Shown here one piece after another: positions 29,189 to 38,884 of a stretch of DNA of 64,000 nt; position 1 is the first letter of the stretch, and the number at the start of each line of letters is the position of its first letter. The notes under the pieces are model-generated. The model worked only from the letters and a program-made list of their open reading frames with translations. It searched no databases and had not been told where the DNA came from. The position numbers were made by a program, and so were the translations under genes. The stretch is from Bacillota bacterium (GTDB lineage: Bacteria; Bacillota; Clostridia; Oscillospirales; Oscillospiraceae), in NCBI GenBank assembly GCA_022784505.1, contig JALFUQ010000056.1:65799-129798 (forward strand). Reading direction: 5' to 3'.

Positions 29189-29261
29189 ATTTTTTCGCTT
29201 TTGCTATAAACCCGCAAGCCCTGAAATCGAAATAGATAACAAAATAGAAACAGAAAATTGT

Positions 29262-29933
29262 TTACATAACTCCGCTCTGCTTGAGTGAGTAGTATACTCC
29301 GCTTCCAACGATGATGTGGTCAAGCAGCTTAACGCCAACAACATCAAGCATATTTTTGACAGTTTCCGTGCAGTCCTCGTCCTCTCTGGAGGGATCAGGC
29401 ATACCGCCCGGGTGATTATGAGCAATTATAACACCCGTAGCCTTATACTTCATCGCAAGCTCAATGAGCATCCTCACGCCAACCTCGGTCGCATTGACAA
29501 CACCCTTGCTTATCGGCTTACAGGTGATGACTCTGTTTGCATTATCCAAAAGCAGCGCATAACAGACCTCGTCCTGCAAGTACATGAACTTGGCCATAAA
29601 ATATCTTCCGATCTGATCTGCCGACTCAACGCTTTTCCTCGGAGCAGTGATTTCCTCCATGTACCGGCGGCTTATATCGGGAATGAGCTTTAGTAAGACC
29701 GCGGCGTTCTCCCCTATTCCGTCGATTTCGCTGAGAGCCTTGTGATCAGCTTCGAGCACGGCTGCAAGCGAGCCGAAGTGGTTTAAAAGCTCGTGTGCAA
29801 GCTCGTTTGTATCCTTGCGGGGCAAAGCGTAGAACAGCAGCATTTCCAGCGCGTTGTGGTCGTTAAATCCATCTAAGCCGACCTCTAAGAAGCGGCTTTT
29901 CATTCTCTGACGGTGACCGTCGTGAATTCCCAT
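29262..29933 (-). CDS. radC: RadC family (JAB/MPN domain) protein
   Basis: 223 aa; GIGENAAVLLKLI HhH and IAHNHPGGMPDPSREDE JAMM motif. Confidence 0.95.
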   Translation of the reverse strand: MGIHDGHRQRMKSRFLEVGLDGFNDHNALEMLLFYALPRKDTNELAHELLNHFGSLAAVLEADHKALSEIDGIGENAAVLLKLIPDISRRYMEEITAPRKSVESADQIGRYFMAKFMYLQDEVCYALLLDNANRVITCKPISKGVVNATEVGVRMLIELAMKYKATGVIIAHNHPGGMPDPSREDEDCTETVKNMLDVVGVKLLDHIIVGSGVYYSLKQSGVM

Positions 29934-29943
29934 CGTGCACCTC

Positions 29944-30945
29944 TCAAAGCTCCATGTTGGCGTATGCGTTCAGATCGCTTCCGGCCGTGTTTCCGGCAAG
30001 GAACTCATAGTAGCCCTGGCAGCCTATCATAGCCGCATTGTCTCCGCAGAGCTTAAGCGGCGGCACGAATAGTTCACATTCCGCTTTCTCGGCGGCAGCC
30101 TTGAAATCCGCCCTTATCCTCGAATTTGCCGCAACGCCGCCTGCAACGGCTATCTTTTTATAGCCAAGCTCCTTTGCAGCCATCATCGTGCGTGGTACCA
30201 AGCTGTCACTGACAGCAGCGGTGAATGAAGCTGCGAGCGAAGGCTTGTCTATCTCCTCGCCCTTCTGCTCGGCGTTGTGAACGATGTTGATAACGGCAGT
30301 CTTGAGACCGGAAAAGCTCATGTCATATGGGCTTCCCTCGATATGCGTTCTGGGCAGGTGATATTTTTTATCGTCGCCGCCCTGGGACAGAAGGTCAATG
30401 GGCTTGCCGCCCGGGTAAGGCAGGCCGAGAACGCGCGCAGTCTTGTCAAAGCACTCCCCTGCCGCATCGTCACGGGTAGAGCCTATGACCTTGAGGTCGG
30501 TGTAGCTGCGAACATCGATTATGAGCGTATTGCCGCCGGAGATCGCAAGGCAGAGAAACGGCGGCTCAAGCTCGGGATAGGCTATGTAGTTTGCCGCGAC
30601 ATGACCTTTTATGTGGTGCACCGGTATGAGTGGCACATTAAGGCTTAGCGCAACAGCCTTGGCAAAGTTGAGCCCCACGAGCACCGTGCCGATAAGCCCC
30701 GGCGCATAGGTCACCGCAACCGCATCAATGTCGCTTTTTTTGATATCTGAGGCCTGAATTGCTCTCTCGGATAGCATGGATATGACCTCGACATGGCTTC
30801 TTGACGCTATCTCCGGCACAACGCCGCCATAAATGGCGTGCAGATCCGCCTGAGAGAATATCTGATCGGTCAAAACCTTTCTGCCGTCCTCAACTACCGC
30901 AACGGCTGTTTCATCGCACGAAGATTCAAACGCTAATATCTTCAC
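29944..30945 (-). CDS. tsaD: tRNA N6-adenosine threonylcarbamoyltransferase TsaD
   Basis: MKILAFESSCDETAVAVVEDG, PGLIGTVLVGLNFAKA, HHIKGHVAAN, AGGVAANSRIR. Confidence 0.97.
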   Translation of the reverse strand: MKILAFESSCDETAVAVVEDGRKVLTDQIFSQADLHAIYGGVVPEIASRSHVEVISMLSERAIQASDIKKSDIDAVAVTYAPGLIGTVLVGLNFAKAVALSLNVPLIPVHHIKGHVAANYIAYPELEPPFLCLAISGGNTLIIDVRSYTDLKVIGSTRDDAAGECFDKTARVLGLPYPGGKPIDLLSQGGDDKKYHLPRTHIEGSPYDMSFSGLKTAVINIVHNAEQKGEEIDKPSLAASFTAAVSDSLVPRTMMAAKELGYKKIAVAGGVAANSRIRADFKAAAEKAECELFVPPLKLCGDNAAMIGCQGYYEFLAGNTAGSDLNAYANMEL

Positions 30946-30955
30946 TGTTTTATCC

Positions 30956-31402
30956 TCACTTAAGAAATCTTGTCATCAATATGGCATCCTCGGTCGGCTT
31001 GGTATAGTAGTTTTTCCTCCGGCCGACTTCGGAAAATCCGTTTTTTATATAAAGCTCAATTGCCGGAACATTGCTCTTTCTGACCTCAAGCGTCACAAAG
31101 CTGAGGTCTTTTTCATTTGCCCTGTCGATAAGGGCGTTTATAAGGGTGTCAGCTATGCCGAGTCTTCTATGCTCGGGCGAGACGGCAACATTCGAAATAT
31201 AGCCCTCGTCGAGGACATACATCATACCGACATAGCCCAGCACCTGCCCATCGTCTCCGATGGCTGCGATAAACATGTGCATGTCATCGGGAAGCTGCGA
31301 AATGAGTGCCTGCCTTGACCACGGCAGCGAAAAGCAGAGCTTTTCAAGCTCATTGATCTCAGCTATATGCTCAAGGCTCACATCTGCAATTTCAAAATGC
31401 AT
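30956..31402 (-). CDS. rimI: Ribosomal-protein-alanine N-acetyltransferase RimI-like (start probably 31402)
   Basis: GNAT fold: VSPEHRRLGIADTLINALIDRA, LEVRKSNVPAIELYIKNGFSEVGRRKNYY; adjacent to tsaD. Confidence 0.92.
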   Translation of the reverse strand: MHFEIADVSLEHIAEINELEKLCFSLPWSRQALISQLPDDMHMFIAAIGDDGQVLGYVGMMYVLDEGYISNVAVSPEHRRLGIADTLINALIDRANEKDLSFVTLEVRKSNVPAIELYIKNGFSEVGRRKNYYTKPTEDAILMTRFLK

Positions 31403-32183
31403 CGGCTGCCTCCTGCTCGAGCTCGTCAATTACCGCCAGGACCTCATCCGAAAGGCGCTCCAGCGTCTTTTTCCAGCCAAGCGCCAGCGCAGGTGGCTTA
31501 ATATCGTCCTCAGCAAGGCACATGACGCGTTCGTCAAGGTCTTGATATCGCCTTGATAACTCATCGGTCTGCGCAAGTGTCATGCACAGTGCGATATCAT
31601 ATGACGAAAGAAGCTCCCTTGTTATCTCAACGGGTATACGATTTGGCAAGCCGATATTCAAGTTCTCGCAGGCTTTGACGAACTTAGGCGCAAGTACGTT
31701 GCCTGCGCTCAGCCCAGCCGAATACGCCGTCACGACAGCGCTGTGTCCCTGCTTATTGGCGTTGAACACCGCTTCGGCCGCCATAGAGAGCGCATTGTCG
31801 TCACAGACAAAGAGTATGCTGCCGACATTGATGCCGTTAAAGCCGCATAGCTCGGACTGTCTGTCGTCCCAATGCTCAAGGCTCCTGTCACCTGCCATAC
31901 TTTCGATGTGGTGCGTCAGCTCATGGTGCAGCGTGTTTTTGAGCCTGCGCTTGAAAAGTTCGTCGTCCATCTCGCCATAGAGCTCGACAAACGAGCCGTA
32001 GTACAGCTCGATGTATCTGCCCATGCCGTTACGGAAATACGTGCCGAGAGTATATCTGCCATCCTCGGCAACGACCGCTTTCTCGACAAAGTTAACTCCG
32101 CCGTTTAAGTTTTCAAAAATGCCCTCGGGCAATTCGTCTGCCAGCTCGTCGAGCACGAGCCCCGCTTGTTCATAGCTTAACAT
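31392..32183 (-). CDS. Fusion: HExxH metallopeptidase + degenerate low-molecular-weight phosphatase-like domain
   Basis: Single ORF; N-term LKNTLHHELTHHIES; C-term SILFVCDDNALSMAAEAVFNANKQ...AYSAGLSAG aligned to LMW-PTP VLFVCTGNTCRSPMAE...SAGL. Confidence 0.8.
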   Translation of the reverse strand: MLSYEQAGLVLDELADELPEGIFENLNGGVNFVEKAVVAEDGRYTLGTYFRNGMGRYIELYYGSFVELYGEMDDELFKRRLKNTLHHELTHHIESMAGDRSLEHWDDRQSELCGFNGINVGSILFVCDDNALSMAAEAVFNANKQGHSAVVTAYSAGLSAGNVLAPKFVKACENLNIGLPNRIPVEITRELLSSYDIALCMTLAQTDELSRRYQDLDERVMCLAEDDIKPPALALGWKKTLERLSDEVLAVIDELEQEAADAF

Positions 32184-34738
32184 CAGTGTGCCTCCGCCCA
32201 ACTATGTCCTCGTTTTGCATCAACTATGAGCGGCACCGAAAGCTTTGTAACTCCGCTCATCTCCTCTGAAAGAATTCTGACGACCGTGTCCGCTTCCTCC
32301 TCGGGGCACTCGCATATAAGTTCGTCGTGCACCTGGAGGATGAGCTTTGACTTAAGTCCCTCGTCCTTGAGGCGCCTATAAACATTGACCATCGCAAGCT
32401 TGATAATATCCGCCGCCGTGCCCTGGATGGGCATATTGAGCGCTACCCTTTCACCAAAGGAACGCATATTGAAATTGGAGGATTTAAGCTCAGGCAGAGC
32501 TCTGCGGCGATTATACAGGGTCTTTACATAGCCGTTGGCCTTGGCCTGCTCAACGATGTGCTTCATATACTCGTGCACGCCGTTATACTTATCAAGATAA
32601 GCATCCATATATGCCTTTGCCTCATTCGGGAAAACGCCGATATCCTGTGCAAGCGACCATGCCGAAATGCCGTAGACGATGCCGAAGTTTACCGCCTTTG
32701 CTCTGCTGCGCTGCAGGCTCGTGACCTCGGAAAGCGGAGTATCAAACACCTGCGATGCGGTAACTGCATGGATATCTTCGTCGCTTGCAAACGCCTCCTG
32801 CATGTGCTTGTCGTTTGAGATATGCGCAAGCAAGCGCAGCTCGATCTGGCTGTAGTCTGCATCGACGAGCACCTTGCCCTTTGAGGCGATAAACATTTTT
32901 CGTATCTGCCCGCCAAGCTCCTTGCGGATGGGTATATTCTGCAAATTGGGCTCGGTGCTTGAAAGTCTGCCCGTTGCCGTAACAGTCATCTGGAAGTTCG
33001 TTCTTATCCTGCCGTCAGGCTCAATGAGCTTTAAAAGGCCGTCTGCATATGTGGATTTGAGCTTTGTGAGCATTCTGTAGTCCAAAATGCGCTCGATTAT
33101 CGGGTGCTTCCCCCTGAGCTTTTCCAAAACATCGGCATTTGTGCTCCAGCCGGTCTTTGTTTTCTTGCCCGAGGGCAGCATCAGGCGGTCAAACAGCACC
33201 TCGCCGAGCTGCTTTGGCGAATTAATGTTGAACTCACCTCCGGCAAGCTGCCATATCTCATTTCGAAGCTTTTCTATATCATCGTTAAGGCTTGCTCCAA
33301 ACTCGCTGAGTGCCGCTCTGTCGACTAAAAAGCCGACCGACTGCATATCGGCGAGCACCTGACACAACGGAAGCTCGATCTCGTAATAAAGCTTTTCCAT
33401 GTCAAGCTGCTTAAGCTTTTCCTCGGTCACGGGTTTGAGCTTGTATATTGCCTCCGTGCCGTGAAGCTCGGTGCCGAGATAGCGCATGCTCACCCGCTCT
33501 AAGGGATAGTCGCTCTCGGTGGATTCGAGAAGATACGCAGCCAGAGCAGTGTCGTACACAAAGCCATCCAAGGGCAAGTTTTCAGTAATGAGCTTAGACA
33601 TTAGGTCTTTTACATTGTGGGACGCTTTATTGGTCTCGGCAGAAAACACGAGTTTAAGCAGGCTGTTATAGTCATCGCCCAAACCGTCCCAGTGAGCCGT
33701 GTAGACGCTTTTTCCGTCGCAAAGCTCAATGCTGTCAAAATCGTCACTCATCTGCACTGTGACAAGTTCCGTCGCCTTAACTGCCGCATATATCGTCTCG
33801 AAATCAGCATCGTCAATTACAGGGAAGTGCTCAATAGCTGCGCTTTCGACTTTCGCTTCGGTCTCTGTAATGCCCCATTTTTCAATGAATTTATTAAATC
33901 CGAGCTTTTTAAAAAGGCTATAGAGCTCAGGCTTATAATTTTTATTCCAAAGTGCATCCTCGGGCTTAAAGCTTATCGGCGCTTGGGTGCATATGGTCGC
34001 AAGCTCATATGATAGCTCGGCACTTTCCATGCCGTCTCTGAGCTTTTTGCGCACTCCCTCTTTAATTTCCAGTTCATCGAGGTTTGCATAGATATACTCA
34101 ATGCTCGTGTAGCGCCGGATCAGATCCATTGCGGTTTTCTCTCCGACGCCGGCAACGCCCGGTATATTGTCCGACGAGTCGCCCATCAAGGCTTTGAGGT
34201 CAACAATGTGTATGGGGTCAAAGCCGTACTCTTCCCTAAACAGTTCGGGTGTGTACTCCTTAGTCTCTGTCTGCCCCATGCGGCTTTTCACATGGCAGAC
34301 ATGCGTTGTCTCGCTAATGAGTTGGAAGCTGTCCTTATCGCCGGTGACAATGCGGCAGTCCCAGCCGGTTTTTTCGCAAATTTTGCTCACAGTTCCGAGA
34401 AGATCGTCGGCCTCGAAGCCCTCAAGCTCAAGACGCAGGATGCCCATAGTATCAAGCACCTGCTTTAGAACCGGCATCTGCACCGCAAGCTCCTCCGGCA
34501 TGCCCTTGCGCTGTGCCTTGTAGCCGTCATAGCGCAGGTGGCGGAAGGTCGGCGCTTTAAGGTCAAAGGTCACGCAGACAGACTCGGGATTTTCGCCGTC
34601 GAGCAGCTTATGCAAGATTGCCAAAAAGCCATATATGCCGTTTGTGGGCGTACCATCAGGTGCATTGAGCTGCCGAATGCCGTAAAAGGCTCTGTTTACT
34701 ATGCTGTTTCCGTCTAATATCAGTAGTTTCATTATCAT
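32183..34738 (-). CDS. polA: DNA polymerase I
   Basis: 851 aa; 5' nuclease domain plus palm/fingers [52 protein letters not shown]. Confidence 0.97.
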   Translation of the reverse strand: MIMKLLILDGNSIVNRAFYGIRQLNAPDGTPTNGIYGFLAILHKLLDGENPESVCVTFDLKAPTFRHLRYDGYKAQRKGMPEELAVQMPVLKQVLDTMGILRLELEGFEADDLLGTVSKICEKTGWDCRIVTGDKDSFQLISETTHVCHVKSRMGQTETKEYTPELFREEYGFDPIHIVDLKALMGDSSDNIPGVAGVGEKTAMDLIRRYTSIEYIYANLDELEIKEGVRKKLRDGMESAELSYELATICTQAPISFKPEDALWNKNYKPELYSLFKKLGFNKFIEKWGITETEAKVESAAIEHFPVIDDADFETIYAAVKATELVTVQMSDDFDSIELCDGKSVYTAHWDGLGDDYNSLLKLVFSAETNKASHNVKDLMSKLITENLPLDGFVYDTALAAYLLESTESDYPLERVSMRYLGTELHGTEAIYKLKPVTEEKLKQLDMEKLYYEIELPLCQVLADMQSVGFLVDRAALSEFGASLNDDIEKLRNEIWQLAGGEFNINSPKQLGEVLFDRLMLPSGKKTKTGWSTNADVLEKLRGKHPIIERILDYRMLTKLKSTYADGLLKLIEPDGRIRTNFQMTVTATGRLSSTEPNLQNIPIRKELGGQIRKMFIASKGKVLVDADYSQIELRLLAHISNDKHMQEAFASDEDIHAVTASQVFDTPLSEVTSLQRSRAKAVNFGIVYGISAWSLAQDIGVFPNEAKAYMDAYLDKYNGVHEYMKHIVEQAKANGYVKTLYNRRRALPELKSSNFNMRSFGERVALNMPIQGTAADIIKLAMVNVYRRLKDEGLKSKLILQVHDELICECPEEEADTVVRILSEEMSGVTKLSVPLIVDAKRGHSWAEAH

Positions 34739-36702
34739 TCCTCGCCGCGAAGTCTGATTATTCTGTCTCTAAGCTCTGCCGCAAGTTCAAATTCGAGCAT
34801 CTTTGCGGCGGCCTTCATCTGCTTTTCAAGCTCGGCTATAAGTGCCTTGCGCTCGCCCCGCGTCATCTTTACACCGTCTTTTCTGTGGGCGGCGCTCGAT
34901 GCGTCGGACGATATTTCTATCATATCTCGGACGCTTTTGATTATCGTTTTGGGAACGATGCCGTGCTCGGCGTTATACTTTGCCTGCTTTGCACGGCGGC
35001 GCTCGGTCTCGTCGATGGCAAGCCGCATAGAGCGAGTGACAGTGTCGGCATACATGATGACCAAGCCGTCTGCGTTTCTTGCTGCTCTGCCGATGGTCTG
35101 GATAAGGCTCGTTTCGCTGCGCAGAAAGCCCTCCTTATCGGCATCGAGGATGGCAACAAGGCTCACCTCCGGAAGGTCAAGTCCTTCTCGCAAAAGGTTT
35201 ATGCCGATGAGCACATCAAATTCGCCGAGGCGCAGGCTGCGGATTATCTCCATACGCTCGATAGCGTCGATATCATGGTGCATGTACCGGCACTTGATGC
35301 CGACATTGCCGAGATATTCGGTCAGATCCTCCGCCATTTTCTTTGTCAGGGTCGTTATAAGCACTCGCTGCTGCTTTTCAATGCGCCGGTTTATCTCGCC
35401 GATGAGGTCGTCTATCTGTCCTTCGATGGGGCGCACCGATATCTCGGGGTCGAGAAGTCCCGTGGGTCTGATTATCTGCTCTGCGACCTGCCCCGCCCTT
35501 TCACGCTCGTAATCGCCCGGTGTTGCGGAGACATACACAGCTTGGTGTACCCTCTCCTGAAATTCCTCAAACTTAAGCGGTCTGTTGTCAAACGCCGAAG
35601 GCAGGCGGAAGCCGTAATCGACAAGGGCTTCTTTTCTGGCCCTGTCGCCGCGGTACATTGCACGCACCTGCGGGAGTGTCACATGGCTTTCATCGACAAA
35701 CAACAGAAAATCATCAGGAAAATAGTCAAGCAGCGTCATCGGCGCGCTTCCGACGGGTCTACCGGATATTATCCTCGAGTAGTTTTCTATGCCCGTGCAG
35801 TAGCCGAGCTCCTGCATCATTTCGATATCATAATTTGTACGCTGCGATATTCTCTGTGCTTCGAGAAGCTTGCCGTTTTCCTCAAAAAACTTCACTCGCT
35901 CCTCGCACTCGGCGCGGATATCGTCGATCGCCTTTGCCATTCTCTCCTTGCTGACGACATAGTGACTTGCAGGGTAAATGGCAGCGTGGCTTAAGTATCT
36001 GAGCACTGTGCCGGTCACGACATTGACCTCGCTGATGCGGTCGATCTCATCACCGAAGAACTCTACCCTTATTGCCTTATCGCTTGAATAGGCGGGGAAA
36101 ATTTCAACGGTATCGCCACGCACCCTGAACATGTTGCGCTCAAAGGCAATATCGTTACGCTCATAGCGTATCTCAATAAGCTTTTTTAAAAGCTCGTCAA
36201 AATTCTTGGTCTGACCCTGTCTGAGCGAGATGACCATGTTTTTATAGTCAATGGGGTCTCCGAGACCGTAAATGCAGGAAACGGAAGCCACAACGATGGT
36301 ATCCCGACGCTCAAAAAGGCTGGACGTTGCGCTGTGTCTTAAGCGCTCTATCTCGTCATTTATGGAGCTGTCCTTTTCGATGAATGTATCGGTGTGCGGG
36401 ATGTATGCCTCGGGCTGGTAGTAGTCATAGTAGGAAACGAAGTATTCAACTGCGTTTTCGGGAAAAAACTCTCTAAATTCGGCGCACAGCTGCGCAGCAA
36501 GGGTCTTGTTGTGTGCAAGAACGAGTGTCGGGCGGTTGAGTCTTGCAATGACACTTGCCATGGTAAAGGTCTTGCCAGAGCCGGTAACGCCCAAAAGCAC
36601 CTGCTCATCTATGCCGTTTTCTATGCCGTTTACAAGCGTATCTATCGCCTCAGGCTGGTCGCCCATGGGCGCATACGGCGAAACGAGCTTGAATTTATCC
36701 AT
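34735..36702 (-). CDS. uvrB: UvrABC system protein B
   Basis: [55 protein letters not shown]-terminal UVR domain. Confidence 0.98.
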   Translation of the reverse strand: MDKFKLVSPYAPMGDQPEAIDTLVNGIENGIDEQVLLGVTGSGKTFTMASVIARLNRPTLVLAHNKTLAAQLCAEFREFFPENAVEYFVSYYDYYQPEAYIPHTDTFIEKDSSINDEIERLRHSATSSLFERRDTIVVASVSCIYGLGDPIDYKNMVISLRQGQTKNFDELLKKLIEIRYERNDIAFERNMFRVRGDTVEIFPAYSSDKAIRVEFFGDEIDRISEVNVVTGTVLRYLSHAAIYPASHYVVSKERMAKAIDDIRAECEERVKFFEENGKLLEAQRISQRTNYDIEMMQELGYCTGIENYSRIISGRPVGSAPMTLLDYFPDDFLLFVDESHVTLPQVRAMYRGDRARKEALVDYGFRLPSAFDNRPLKFEEFQERVHQAVYVSATPGDYERERAGQVAEQIIRPTGLLDPEISVRPIEGQIDDLIGEINRRIEKQQRVLITTLTKKMAEDLTEYLGNVGIKCRYMHHDIDAIERMEIIRSLRLGEFDVLIGINLLREGLDLPEVSLVAILDADKEGFLRSETSLIQTIGRAARNADGLVIMYADTVTRSMRLAIDETERRRAKQAKYNAEHGIVPKTIIKSVRDMIEISSDASSAAHRKDGVKMTRGERKALIAELEKQMKAAAKMLEFELAAELRDRIIRLRGEE

Positions 36703-36761
36703 TGAGAGCCTCCGCTTTAATTTATCATAATATTATATCATGTTTATTCACAAATCACAAG

Positions 36762-36792
36762 AAAATCAGCCGTTTTAGAAACGGCTGATTTT
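36762..36792. terminator. Terminator downstream of SLH hydrolase gene
   Basis: AAAATCAGCCGTTT-TAG-AAACGGCTGATTTT. Confidence 0.75.
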
Positions 36793-36808
36793 GATATTTT
36801 TATTCTTT

Positions 36809-38884
36809 TTAACCGGCAAGAGCAAGTCTTGAGATCATTGCGGCAAACTGCGCTCTTGTAGAGCAGCCCTGCGGGTACAGCGTACCGTCGCCCATGCCGA
36901 TGATAACGCCCTTGTTAATGCACCAGTTCATTGCCGGCACGGCGTAATCTGAGATATATTCAGCATCGGTAAAGGCCGAGGTCTTGCCCGAAGCTGCCGA
37001 GCCGTCGTTTGCGTATCTGTACACAAATGCGGCAAGCTGCTCGCGGGTAACGCTCTCATCGGGACGGAAGGTGTTGTCGTCATAGCCCATGACTATGCCC
37101 GCATTATAGCCCCAGATGATCGCATCTTTGCACCAGCTTGAGTCAACATCGGTCAGCGGGCAGGTCTTGCCTGCAACGGACGGAGAGCCAGCAAGACGGT
37201 ACAGTACGGTGACGACCTGGCCCCTTGACACCGCGCCCTCGGGAGCAAAGCTCTTTGCATCGGCGCCTATCATGAGTCCGTTATCGTAGCAATACTTGAC
37301 ATTGTCATAGAACCACGAGCCCATGCTGACATCGGTAAACGGCAGGTTGTTGATGATTGCATCAGGCTTGGAGTTCATGTAGTCGTCGGGAATGGACATC
37401 ATCCATGACATGCCGAGCTCACCGTAGTGGGCGGACATAATGCCGACAATGTTGAAAATGAGCGTTGCAAACTCGTCGGGGCACTTTGTGACTATCTTGA
37501 TGACGGTAAGCGTAAGGGGCTTTACCATCTTCTTGACCTGCTCGAAATTATACTCGGTTATGCCGGCATCACGCATGGCATCGAGGAACAGGTTTGCAAC
37601 AAAGTTCACGACTTCTTCAGTGGATTTGTTCTTTATCACATAGATAAGCTCGCCGATGTTTTTTGCCGCATTCTTGCTGAGTATATCAACGAATGTATCC
37701 CACTGGTCGGGATATGTGCCGATGAGCGGCAGGACGATCTCTGAAATGTCGTCCTGAGCGGCGTAGACCTCAGCTCTTTTGGTGAACACCTCGGTGAACA
37801 ACTTCTGGACAAAGCGATCGAGGAACTCGCCCTGTGTCATGGTAATGCCGTTTTTGAGATTTAATATCTTTGAGATCGTCGCCTTGGGCGTGACAGTCAC
37901 ATACTTAAAGTCATCAATGCGATATTTGCCCGCGTTTTCAAATGTCGAGAACACCTCGAGCATGTCAGCCTTGAGCACGTCGTAGTTATCGTCGAGCTTT
38001 GCGCTGGGCAGGACATGATCGACACCGTATCTGCCGAAGTCCATGCACTCGGGCGCGACCTTGACGACGAGGTCATTGTAGTTAACGATGTTGTGGATGT
38101 TATTGTAGATGCTGCTGCCGATTTTATTGACATCTGCACCCATGGGCGGCTCGTAGCAGTAGAAGTAAACATCGTCTGCCGTCAGCTCAACATTCTTGCC
38201 GATGCTGCCGCCGGAGGCAATGATATCATCTATCGCGCCGCCGAGCATGTTGGTTCCGGCCGCACCACGGCTGTAGCCGGTGCACCAGAGCTTGATCTTT
38301 CCGCTTATCTCAGTGTGCTTGGCAAGATACTCCTTCAGGAACGCAAGCGCCGTGTCGCGGCAGATGGCAAAGCCCGTGTGCTCGCCTTCAAGGCCGACAT
38401 TCAGGTCGCCTGCCCATTCGGCATAGTAGCCGCAGCCACGCAGGCCGATACCGATAACGGTGTATTTCTCGCCGTCTATGTATATGACCTTGTTTGCAAT
38501 GCCTACGCCGAAGGTGTTTCTGCCGGGTCTTTCGGTATAGTCCTTGTTGGCCTCGAAATCCTTGAAGCCTATCTGATCAAAGAAATCGATAAGGTTTGCA
38601 GGGCCTTCCTTGTACCTTGCGGGATCGGCAACATTACCCGCCGCAAAGCACATTGCCATGGTCACGGTCGCGAGATCCTGCCTGTAGTTATAGCCTGTTT
38701 GAGCAAAATACTCATCGCTATAGGTAAACGGGCAGGGGTGATCCGTTTTCGAATCGTCATGTCCGGCATTGAACATGACCGTGCCGGTGATAGTCTCATA
38801 CTCGTCCCCCGCCGCAAACACCGACAGCGGCGCAAGGGAAACCAGCAGCACTAGCACCAGCAGGATGCTTATGGCTTTTTTCAT
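36809..38884 (-). CDS. Secreted lipase-like alpha/beta hydrolase with C-terminal triplicate SLH domains
   Basis: 691 aa; signal peptide, GYSRGAAGTN GxSxG motif, SLH repeats DVSMGSWFYDNVKYCYDNGLMIG / DVDSSWCKDAIIWGYNAGIVMGY / AEYISDYAVPAMNWCINKGVIIG. Confidence 0.87.
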   Translation of the reverse strand: MKKAISILLVLVLLVSLAPLSVFAAGDEYETITGTVMFNAGHDDSKTDHPCPFTYSDEYFAQTGYNYRQDLATVTMAMCFAAGNVADPARYKEGPANLIDFFDQIGFKDFEANKDYTERPGRNTFGVGIANKVIYIDGEKYTVIGIGLRGCGYYAEWAGDLNVGLEGEHTGFAICRDTALAFLKEYLAKHTEISGKIKLWCTGYSRGAAGTNMLGGAIDDIIASGGSIGKNVELTADDVYFYCYEPPMGADVNKIGSSIYNNIHNIVNYNDLVVKVAPECMDFGRYGVDHVLPSAKLDDNYDVLKADMLEVFSTFENAGKYRIDDFKYVTVTPKATISKILNLKNGITMTQGEFLDRFVQKLFTEVFTKRAEVYAAQDDISEIVLPLIGTYPDQWDTFVDILSKNAAKNIGELIYVIKNKSTEEVVNFVANLFLDAMRDAGITEYNFEQVKKMVKPLTLTVIKIVTKCPDEFATLIFNIVGIMSAHYGELGMSWMMSIPDDYMNSKPDAIINNLPFTDVSMGSWFYDNVKYCYDNGLMIGADAKSFAPEGAVSRGQVVTVLYRLAGSPSVAGKTCPLTDVDSSWCKDAIIWGYNAGIVMGYDDNTFRPDESVTREQLAAFVYRYANDGSAASGKTSAFTDAEYISDYAVPAMNWCINKGVIIGMGDGTLYPQGCSTRAQFAAMISRLALAG

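Noticed and set aside
34885-35994. 369-aa plus-strand ORF
   Set aside because: Antisense to uvrB; no recognisable family and codon structure is explained by the GC-rich third positions of uvrB.
38015-38854. 279-aa plus-strand ORF
   Set aside because: Antisense to the SLH lipase-like gene; no family resemblance.
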